From positions 1 to 58,831 of the forward strand of contig CAZENQ010000009.1 of the NCBI GenBank assembly GCA_964513655.1: a stretch of 58,831 nucleotides of DNA. The letters are read 5' to 3'. Made by a program: the position numbers and the translations under genes. Source of the DNA: G020350405 sp964513655. GTDB taxonomy: Bacteria > Planctomycetota > Phycisphaerae > Sedimentisphaerales > Anaerobacaceae. The first letter of the stretch is position 1, and each line of letters begins with the position of its first letter. Positions 53,073-58,831 of this stretch are shown in pieces. The notes beneath the pieces were generated by a model. That model did no database searches. It worked only from the letters and a program-made list of their open reading frames with translations, and was not told the origin of the DNA.

Positions 53073-53100
53073 AAAGCCCGTTGTGAGCGCGACGGGCTTT
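53073..53100. terminator. Bidirectional terminator between convergent genes
   Basis: AAAGCCCGT (53073-53081) pairs perfectly with ACGGGCTTT (53092-53100), a nine-base-pair stem with a ten-base loop. On the plus strand it is followed by GGAGTC and is weak in Ts. On the minus strand it is followed by ACTGCTCC. The A/T arms inside the stem supply the U tract in both directions. It separates the CvpA-like gene from the convergent HEAT-repeat gene. Confidence 0.75.
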
Positions 53101-53133
53101 GGAGTCAAATCTTATCCAACGGCAATTTTAGGC

Positions 53134-54924
53134 TTAGCTTTTAGCTTGGTCGAGGATGAGGTCTTTTACTTTCTGGCTGGGTAAGTTAAGCGCACCGAAG
53201 GTCGCGGCAGCGGCACTGCGAAGTTCGGGCTCGACTTCTTGTGAGCTGACCAGTGAATAAATAGAGTCTATCTTTTCGTCATCAAGCAGATTGGCATTAA
53301 TTTTGGCTGAGACGGTCAGTGATTCAAAGGCATATATCTGAATATCCATAGTGTTAGTTTCCGCAAGGGCCATCGCAGCAATCGCTCGCTGAGCATCGGG
53401 GCTGTCGAGCCGCGCCAAAATCTGGCCGGCGAGGATTTGGATTTCCGGGCGTCTATCCCTTGTTGCATTTATGAGGGTGCTTTGAGCGGCAGATAAGTTG
53501 ATGACAGGGTTTCGCGTTTGTGCTAATTTCAGCATGACCTCAGCCGAGCGAAGGGCATAGCTATCCGCCAATTCTTGGGTCCACTCCGCGGTTTCGGTCG
53601 CCTCTCCGGGCGGTCCTGCGAGAGCTTCCGCCAAATTTTCAGTAACCAGCTTGCTTTCGGCAAAATGTTGTTTTGGCCCGGCAGCAGCTATCGCTATTGC
53701 TGCGCTGTATCTCACCGCCCTGTCATTAAAAGACAATGCCTGAACCAACGGCTGGGTTGTCCCAAGTCGATAAAGCAATGACCTCTCACCTGCGTTTGTG
53801 GCGAGTGCTTCAACGGCACAAAGTGCGACATACGCGTTTTTGTCCTTCATTGCCCGGGCAAGCGCCTGGTGCAGATATTCAGGTCCTGCGGTGGTGGCAT
53901 AAGTCATCATATCGGCGTGGCCGGGACCGAAGTAACTGGGCATCTGAAGACCCGTAGACTCTGCCTTGCAGTACGCCGCCATCCAGAGGCCAATGGCTTG
54001 GCCAAAGCCAGGATCGGCCTTGAGTGCCCACTCGCAGTCCCGCATCGCCATAAGCTCGTTAAAGTAACCCTTGTCAACTTTCTCGCGGGTCAGTCGCCGA
54101 CCAGCTGCGTCCCAAAACCATATATTGGCGAAGTTAGCATCTTCTGCAGGCGCCAGTGATTGGGCGTGATAATAGTAGTTTTCAGCAAGCTGGTAGAACA
54201 GCTGTGCGGCCGGAATTTTCAAGGCGGCTGGGTCGGTTTGCCGGATGCTCCGGTTGGCTAATTTGCGAAGTTCCTCTGAATTGTCATTTTCGATAACGTA
54301 CTTTAGATAGGCCAGCGATTGAGGGTAGCTAATCTTGCCTAGCGCATGTATTATTTCCGCTTTTACCGCCACATTCTCGGTCTGCAGGGCGGCTGCGAGC
54401 GGCCTTATCGCCTCTCTGCCGATTTGTGGAAGTGCCCATACGATATTTGGCCATTCCTCCTTACGCGAATCGTCCATCATTGCATCGACCATGTAGACTA
54501 TCGCATATTCGCCGGCGTTTTTAAGGCGTTTAACAGCTGAAAGCCGGCCGCGGATGGTACTGCTTAGCCTCCTAATCTCCTCTGTAATAATCTTCGGGTC
54601 TGCCCGGCGGATGAATCTGCCTTGCTCAATGATGTCCAGGATTTTCTCGCTGAGCTCGGCCAACTCGGCCTCAGGTGCGGTATCGGTGACCTTTAATAGA
54701 ATCGCATAACCCTGGGGATTTTCTTCACTTAGAGTTAGCAGTTCCTGGGGGTCGGGGCTGCTTTGAAGAACGGCCTGTGCGTATCCCTTGGCTAAGTCGA
54801 ATCGGCCGATCTTTGTATAATGCAGAAAGTCGTTCCAGTTATCTTCAAGGCTTTGAGTAAAGCCTGTGCCGGCCATAAGAAGTCCCACTGCTAAAATTGC
54901 TGCAACAGTTTTTCGCTTGAGCAT
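53134..54924 (-). CDS. Exported HEAT-repeat protein
   Basis: Protein of 596 residues with a signal peptide (MLKRKTVAAILAVGLLMAGT, cleaved near Phe-Thr-Gln). The mature protein is almost entirely alpha-helical. HEAT-like repeats are clear at residues about 150-260 (EWPNIVWALPQIGREAIRPL, VKAEIIHALGKISYPQSLAY) and again in 350-590 (AYVALCAVEALATNAGERSL, RAVRYSAAIAIAAAGP). No enzymatic motif is seen. HEAT scaffolds hold other proteins, and this one would act in the periplasm or outside. GGAGA lies about eight bases upstream. A long leader with a candidate structured RNA precedes it. Confidence 0.85.
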   Translation of the reverse strand: MLKRKTVAAILAVGLLMAGTGFTQSLEDNWNDFLHYTKIGRFDLAKGYAQAVLQSSPDPQELLTLSEENPQGYAILLKVTDTAPEAELAELSEKILDIIEQGRFIRRADPKIITEEIRRLSSTIRGRLSAVKRLKNAGEYAIVYMVDAMMDDSRKEEWPNIVWALPQIGREAIRPLAAALQTENVAVKAEIIHALGKISYPQSLAYLKYVIENDNSEELRKLANRSIRQTDPAALKIPAAQLFYQLAENYYYHAQSLAPAEDANFANIWFWDAAGRRLTREKVDKGYFNELMAMRDCEWALKADPGFGQAIGLWMAAYCKAESTGLQMPSYFGPGHADMMTYATTAGPEYLHQALARAMKDKNAYVALCAVEALATNAGERSLLYRLGTTQPLVQALSFNDRAVRYSAAIAIAAAGPKQHFAESKLVTENLAEALAGPPGEATETAEWTQELADSYALRSAEVMLKLAQTRNPVINLSAAQSTLINATRDRRPEIQILAGQILARLDSPDAQRAIAAMALAETNTMDIQIYAFESLTVSAKINANLLDDEKIDSIYSLVSSQEVEPELRSAAAATFGALNLPSQKVKDLILDQAKS

Positions 54925-54972
54925 CTAAGTATCTCCAAAAAAACTCATTTGGTTTATCACAAAACCGGGTTT

Positions 54973-55038
54973 AGCTGCCAGGGCGCGTAAAAGTCGGCTT
55001 TAGTAGCCGTTACCTTCAATGCGCCTCCATCTGGGCGG
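54973..55038 (-). ncRNA. Candidate structured leader RNA of the HEAT-repeat gene
   Basis: Three nested helices can be drawn: 54973-54978 with 55033-55038 (six pairs, one G-U), 54981-54985 with 55020-55024 (GGCGC/GCGCC), and a hairpin 54994-54998 with 55004-55008 (CGGCT/AGCCG, five-base loop). The element sits between the predicted promoter (55105-55133) and the start codon. I could not match it to a riboswitch class I know. The same stem followed by TTTTTT on the plus strand could instead be a plus-strand terminator. Confidence 0.35.
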
Positions 55039-55104
55039 CTTTTTTCACTATTCACCAAGGCCGGGAACCGTAAATCATTATAGATAATCGGCCCCAGAAC
55101 ACAT

Positions 55105-55133
55105 ATTTTATCAGTAAATGCCGTTTCTGTCAA
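55105..55133 (-). promoter_or_regulatory. Predicted promoter of the HEAT-repeat gene
   Basis: On the minus strand: perfect TTGACA (55133-55128), a 17-base spacer, TAAAAT (55110-55105). The -10 matches five of six. The start codon is about 180 bases downstream, leaving a long leader. Confidence 0.65.
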
Positions 55134-55416
55134 TAAAAAACCGCTTTGAGCAATGGGGTAACCAGAGATCCGTTAACGTTTAATCTTGCGGGAAAGTCAA
55201 TTCTGGGGATATTTTGTTTTAGAAAGGCGCAGAAACAGCAGGAAAATGAGAATTAAGGGAACAGAAGCGGGGTTTTGGGTCTCTTTATTGATTGAAAACG
55301 ATGTAATTATGGCGGGAGAAATGAGAAATATGTGCTTAATTTTGTAAAAATTTATGAAATTTTATAAAAAAAGTGTAACAAATAGGAAGGTTGGGTGCAC
55401 ATAGTATTGGTATTGC

Positions 55417-57318
55417 ATGATGGATCAAGGCAGAGAATACATTGAGTTAGTCAAGCAGGCCCAGTTAGGTGATAGAGGAAGTCTTGATAATTTAGCAGAG
55501 CTGGTGCGGGGGCGATTGTATGCCTATATTTATCGAATTGTGTTACGGGACGATATTGCCCAGGATCTTGTACAGGAGAGTATGCTTGAAATGTTTAAGA
55601 TTATTGACAAATTAGAGGAGGCGGAGCTGTTTTGGCCCTGGCTTCGCGGCATCGGATTTAACAAAATACGCCACCATCGCAAGAGTGAGAAGCGTCACAG
55701 GACGGTGCCAATATCGAGTTTTGGCGATGGAGACTGGCCCGAGAGCGACGTGAGGAGGAGCCGGACGGGGCTGGCTAATCTGATGGGAAAGGAGTTGCGG
55801 CAGGTTGTTTTTAATGTGATGCGGATGCTAAAGCCACAATACCGGATGGTATTGGCAATGCGGTGCTATGAGGACATGGCGTATTCGGAGATCGCGGAAT
55901 TGATGGAATGCAGTGAACTTAGCGTGCGAGTCTTATTCTGTCGGGCGAAGAAGGCAATGTACAGGCAGCTTTCTCGTCGGGGATTTGGTAAAGGAGCACT
56001 GCTGACGATTCTGGCATTATTCGGGAAGATTACAGCTCCGAGCGAGGCGGCGGCGGCGAGTGTGTCGGTAACGGCGGCCACCGCCAAGGCCGGCCTGGCG
56101 GCGGACCTGCTGGGGACGGTAGCGAGCAGAGAAACGGTTGTGGCGCTGACAGCGGCAGGTGTATTGGCTGCGGGTGTTGCTGTGTCACCTTTGTGGGTAG
56201 ATAAAGCGATTTCCTGGACTGAAAAGTCGGTCGTCGTACTTAAAGAAAAACTGGCAAGAGACTTTCGCGCCACACCGGCGACAGGTGATTTGAGTGATGA
56301 GTGCTGGTATTACTATCCTTCTCCGGCGGGTGGGTCGGTAATGGCAAGGCTGGTGAAATATAGTCCCGACGGCGGATATTCCTACTGTCAGCGGTTGGAA
56401 GATGACCAGGCCAACTACTTTTTTGACAGGGCTGAGAGCACCATATACATTAACAACTATCGGGTGTGGCGAGAGGACCTGGCGGTGCGCCGGCTTCCCA
56501 CGGACGGGCCGGAATTGCGGGAGTTTCTCTCGATGGTCGAAGGGCAACAGGCGGAGATGCAATACGTTTCCAGCGAGGGCAGCGGTCTGCTGGTAGTCAC
56601 CAGGGAGAACGGCAGTCCGGCACAGATAACTCATCACTACAACCTGTTGGACGAGGAGTATTTCCGGTACGACTGGCCGGGCGACGCGGCAGTGGTTGAT
56701 AACCGGGATGCCATGCACAAAAGGGGCTGGACTTATTTTCGGATTACGGGCCGGATAAATGGAGAAGAGGTCTCGGGGGGCGGACGTGTACCGTTTATCT
56801 ATGCCGCCAGTAAGCGACAAAGACCCTGGGTGAGATTGCAGATGGCCGAGCGACTTGAGGTTGTGGACAGTGCTGCCGGGGCCTATGTCCGTGATATGGA
56901 CAGCGGGGCAGTTACAACCTACCCGGCGGGGAGCTTCTTCAAAGGCCTTACAAGGCCGTGGATGGGACTTCATACGATTGATACGGTGCGCCGCGATGCC
57001 GGTGAACAAAGAGTATGGTTCGAAACGAAGTACGTGCCGGGCAGTACTAACGCAGAAGTTATTCTCAGCAAGGAGCAGAACAGACTAATCTATACAATTG
57101 ATATGGAAAAGGATGTTGTTGATAAGATAGTGTTTTCAGTAAATGATAACCGTGGCCGGGATGCGGAGGGGGAGGTTTTATTTTCCTACATGGACGAGGT
57201 GGAGCAACCTGGAGACGAATTTGTCGAGCCGCGGAAAAAATATTATGGAGTACCACAGCAGGAAGAAATGGGCATGCAGTGGCTTATAAGGCTGGCGGAA
57301 GGCAGCCTTGTTGAATAG
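55417..57318 (+). CDS. ECF-type sigma factor fused to a membrane-anchored exported domain
   Basis: Protein of 633 residues. Residues about 15-85 match ECF sigma region 2 (DDIAQDLVQESMLEMFK), and 125-185 match region 4 (DMAYSEIAELMECSELSVRV). It then has two hydrophobic stretches (about 192-205 and 240-260) separated by an Ala/Thr-rich segment. A beta-rich domain of about 370 residues, predicted outside the membrane, follows. Planctomycete ECF factors with long C-terminal extensions are known. No separate anti-sigma gene is near, so the extension may regulate the sigma part directly. The exported part is not recognised. The next gene, encoding a pseudopilin, starts within its end. Confidence 0.85.
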   Translation: MMDQGREYIELVKQAQLGDRGSLDNLAELVRGRLYAYIYRIVLRDDIAQDLVQESMLEMFKIIDKLEEAELFWPWLRGIGFNKIRHHRKSEKRHRTVPISSFGDGDWPESDVRRSRTGLANLMGKELRQVVFNVMRMLKPQYRMVLAMRCYEDMAYSEIAELMECSELSVRVLFCRAKKAMYRQLSRRGFGKGALLTILALFGKITAPSEAAAASVSVTAATAKAGLAADLLGTVASRETVVALTAAGVLAAGVAVSPLWVDKAISWTEKSVVVLKEKLARDFRATPATGDLSDECWYYYPSPAGGSVMARLVKYSPDGGYSYCQRLEDDQANYFFDRAESTIYINNYRVWREDLAVRRLPTDGPELREFLSMVEGQQAEMQYVSSEGSGLLVVTRENGSPAQITHHYNLLDEEYFRYDWPGDAAVVDNRDAMHKRGWTYFRITGRINGEEVSGGGRVPFIYAASKRQRPWVRLQMAERLEVVDSAAGAYVRDMDSGAVTTYPAGSFFKGLTRPWMGLHTIDTVRRDAGEQRVWFETKYVPGSTNAEVILSKEQNRLIYTIDMEKDVVDKIVFSVNDNRGRDAEGEVLFSYMDEVEQPGDEFVEPRKKYYGVPQQEEMGMQWLIRLAEGSLVE

Positions 57319-58321
57319 CCCGGAAGGCGGATTTGGAATAGTTACGAGTAAACCAATGTTGGAGTTGAGACATAATTGTAATGCAGGACGCAGAGCTGTC
57401 GGCCCCCGGGCTTATATACCTGCTGTGGGGCATAGAACAAGAAGGGGTTTCAGTCTCGTTGAGCTTCTGGTGGTGATGGCCGTTATTGCGACGGTGATAG
57501 GTATTATAATGCCGGCGTTGAGTAAGGGCAGGCGCAACGCCCGGGCGGTGCAGACGATGAACAATCAGCGTGTAATCGTGGTCGGTGTAACGTCGTTTGC
57601 ATCGGATAACGGCGGCAAATACCCTGAATCCGTGGCGACCGTAGGGAGTCTGCACGAGCATTGGAACTGGCAGGAGCCGACGATGTTGACGAGTTCGCGC
57701 AGCCGGGATACAGAGATGCGTCGTTCGATGAGCGGGTACTTGTACAGTTACATTCCTGGTGCGGGGGTAATGTTTTGCCCGAACGCCCCCAAAAAATACA
57801 AATACCTTCAGGAGGTCTGGGAGGCCGGCGATGAATGGGACAATCCCGAGACGCCGCCGCTACTGGATCCGGCGATGGGAACTTACTGCTTTTACTGGAA
57901 TTATACCGGTTTGCTGGAGGCAGGGGCAACTCCGTTCAGCGGGCCGCGGGGTCTGTCAGGCGGGCAGGAGCGAAGTAAATTGCTGGTAAGTGATTACTTC
58001 GGTTACGGACATTGGCGGAATAAACTTCTGTACAATACGTTCGAAGCATACGGCAGTTGCGAGAAGATTAAAGGCGCCCGTATTACGCCGGGGACGCATG
58101 TGTCATCGTCTTTTTGGTCTCGGCTGGCACCTGATAGAGATGTGAGCCTGGATAGTCTCGATGTGGAGCTTCATGCCGGGTACACGGACGGGCACGTGGA
58201 GCGTTACCGGCCGTCGGACGCGGTGCCGATGAAGGTTTCGAAGACAGCTGACGGTAGTGTTGGGTATCCTGAGGAGTTGGGGCCGGGGGAGTTTTATGTG
58301 CCTGAGAATGCTCTTTATTGA
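57308..58321 (+). CDS. Type II secretion-type pseudopilin with DGHV-like C-terminus
   Basis: Prepilin-like protein of about 337 residues. The class III signal RRGFSLVELLVVMAVIATVI has the Gly-Phe cleavage site and Glu at +5, followed by the membrane helix. The C-terminus has LHAGYTDGHVERY, related to the H-X9-DG motif found in planctomycete prepilin-type proteins. The TTG at 57308, with GGAAGG five bases upstream, overlaps the sigma gene by 11 bases; ATG 57356 is an alternative. The long N-terminal leader (about 45 residues before the cleavage site) is unusual if TTG is right. It is probably a substrate or component of a pilus-like secretion apparatus. Confidence 0.85.
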   Translation: MLNSPEGGFGIVTSKPMLELRHNCNAGRRAVGPRAYIPAVGHRTRRGFSLVELLVVMAVIATVIGIIMPALSKGRRNARAVQTMNNQRVIVVGVTSFASDNGGKYPESVATVGSLHEHWNWQEPTMLTSSRSRDTEMRRSMSGYLYSYIPGAGVMFCPNAPKKYKYLQEVWEAGDEWDNPETPPLLDPAMGTYCFYWNYTGLLEAGATPFSGPRGLSGGQERSKLLVSDYFGYGHWRNKLLYNTFEAYGSCEKIKGARITPGTHVSSSFWSRLAPDRDVSLDSLDVELHAGYTDGHVERYRPSDAVPMKVSKTADGSVGYPEELGPGEFYVPENALY

Positions 58322-58347
58322 GGTTTTTGGGGCGGAAACGCGGGGTT

Positions 58348-58662
58348 GATTGGGTTCGTTTTTTTCGTGTGCGCGGAGGTGAACGGTTTCATAAGGCGTT
58401 GTTAAGCCGGAGGTTACGTTCATTTGAGGGTCGAGAAAATTGGGTTCGTTTGACATAATTAGGTCGGGGGTTAGCCTTTCTGGGTCCCGGGTCAAGCCCG
58501 GGATCTCCGCTTCGCTTCGAGGGCAGGCAAGCGGGTGGGCGCGGGCAAGATTGGTTTCGTTTTGGCCGGGTCTGCCAGGTTGTTCATTTTCGTAATCCTT
58601 TGTTAAAGCTGAGGTTATGTTCATTTTTGCCCTTCGAAAAATTGGGTTTGTTTGACATTTTT
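58348..58662. repeat. Right copy of phased repeat family with covarying hairpin
   Basis: Cores near 58348, 58436, 58549 and 58638 are 88, 113 and 89 bases apart. GGAGGTTACGTTCATTT (58409-58425) and GAGGTTATGTTCATTT (from about 58610) precede the second and fourth cores by a similar distance. The block CCTTTCTGGG (58475) contains a stem TCCCGGG (58485-58491) and CCCGGGA (58497-58503). At the matching place in the left copy the stem is CCCCAGA/TCTGGGG. Confidence 0.75.
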
Positions 58663-58751
58663 TTATCATGCTTGCCGCGGCGTAGGCCTGGCGAAGTCAG
58701 GGCGAGGCAGGGTCGCCGTTATTGGCGCCGGAGGTGTCCTGATTTAATCCG

Positions 58752-58831
58752 TAAATACCCCGATTTTCCTCGAAAATCCCCCGATTTCCCCCGTTTTTCC
58801 CCCGAAATCCCTCTGATTTTCCCCGAGAGGA
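58752..58831. repeat. C-rich degenerate tandem repeat at window end
   Basis: About six imperfect units of the form CCCCGATTTTCC / CCCCGTTTTTCC / CCCCGAAATCC follow each other and run into the window edge, so the true extent is unknown. It looks like a short simple-sequence-type array. Confidence 0.6.

Larger units (their letters stand above)
54925..55416. other. Gene-free divergent region with candidate structured RNA
   Basis: Divergent space between the HEAT-repeat gene and the ECF sigma gene. The left part holds a possible structured leader (54973-55038) and a minus-strand promoter (55105-55133). The right 200 bases are AT-rich. They contain only a weak promoter-like pair near 55342 and a GTAACAA run near 55375 that might suit an ECF sigma factor. 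No gene was found. Confidence 0.5.
58322..58831. other. Gene-free right edge of phased repeats
   Basis: No gene is supported. Four cores of the ATTGG(G/T)TTCGTTT family start near 58348, 58436, 58549 and 58638, then comes a GC-rich block (58668-58735), and last a C-rich degenerate tandem array. The reading frame on the minus strand (58103-58669) is partly within the pseudopilin gene and partly repeat-encoded, and not credible. Confidence 0.7.

Noticed and set aside
58348..58662. CRISPR array
   Set aside because: Spacing near 90 bases is too long and the repeats are not conserved over 25-40 bases; no cas gene is near.
58103..58669. 188-codon minus-strand frame at the right edge
   Set aside because: It overlaps the pseudopilin gene and is otherwise repeat-encoded, with repeated Asn-Glu-Pro-Asn motifs.

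Overview
The window looks like a chromosomal segment from an uncultured planctomycete-type bacterium, most likely of the Phycisphaerae lineage. I infer this from four things: secreted proteins rich in Asp-repeat (FG-GAP) and dockerin-like motifs, an ECF sigma factor with a long C-terminal extension, prepilin-like proteins with a C-terminal DGHV motif, and intergenic repeat families typical of such genomes. Lipid A genes (lpxD, lpxI) and LPS-kinase-like proteins indicate a Gram-negative type outer membrane. No tRNA, rRNA, CRISPR array or phage was seen.

Layout. 1-5100 is an accessory island. It has edge repeats with a covarying hairpin, then three unrelated genes (a predicted seven-bladed propeller with a dockerin-like tail, a membrane coiled-coil protein, a HEPN-like protein). 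The three genes sit behind related promoter-bearing leaders, and a decayed transposase fragment follows. 5100-7700 holds an AI-2E family membrane protein, a lipoprotein with a GH43/GH130-like propeller, and a single-domain response regulator. 7790-12508 (minus strand) holds a GH42 beta-galactosidase, a creatininase-family amidohydrolase, a zinc-ribbon protein and an exported nitrilase-family enzyme. 12723-23046 (plus) forms a galactoside module: exported LacZ-type GH2, a sodium/solute symporter and a divergent galactokinase, followed by pyrK-pyrD and a GH127 beta-L-arabinofuranosidase. 23110-29450 carries small genes, a MATE transporter, a TPR/transglutaminase-like protein and a FG-GAP protein.

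29466-35733 (plus) is an envelope cluster: GT9 glycosyltransferase, lpxD, lpxI, a protein with two fused LPS-kinase-like domains, and a GT4 glycosyltransferase. It converges on a long minus-strand run (49567 to 35772). That run starts with thrS, infC, rpmI, rplT and pheS. It continues with rmlA, rmlC, rmlD and rmlB in the place where pheT would be expected, then two GT2 glycosyltransferases, two paralogous alkaline-phosphatase-superfamily enzymes and a methyltransferase. Together these two arms probably build dTDP-rhamnose-containing surface polysaccharide on a lipid A-like anchor.

49958-52983 encodes an FHA protein, a GspE/PilB-type ATPase with an N-terminal membrane anchor, and a CvpA-like membrane protein. 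53134-54924 (minus) is an exported HEAT-repeat protein with a possible structured leader RNA. 55417-58321 couples an ECF sigma factor fused to an exported sensor-like domain with an overlapping pseudopilin gene. The window ends in the same repeat family that opens it.

Regulation. Many transcription units have a sigma70-like promoter by eye (TTGNNN, 16-17 bases, TATNNT). These are listed as predictions. Two good rho-independent terminators (after the symporter gene and between the convergent genes near 53090) and one minus-strand terminator after the GH42 gene are visible.
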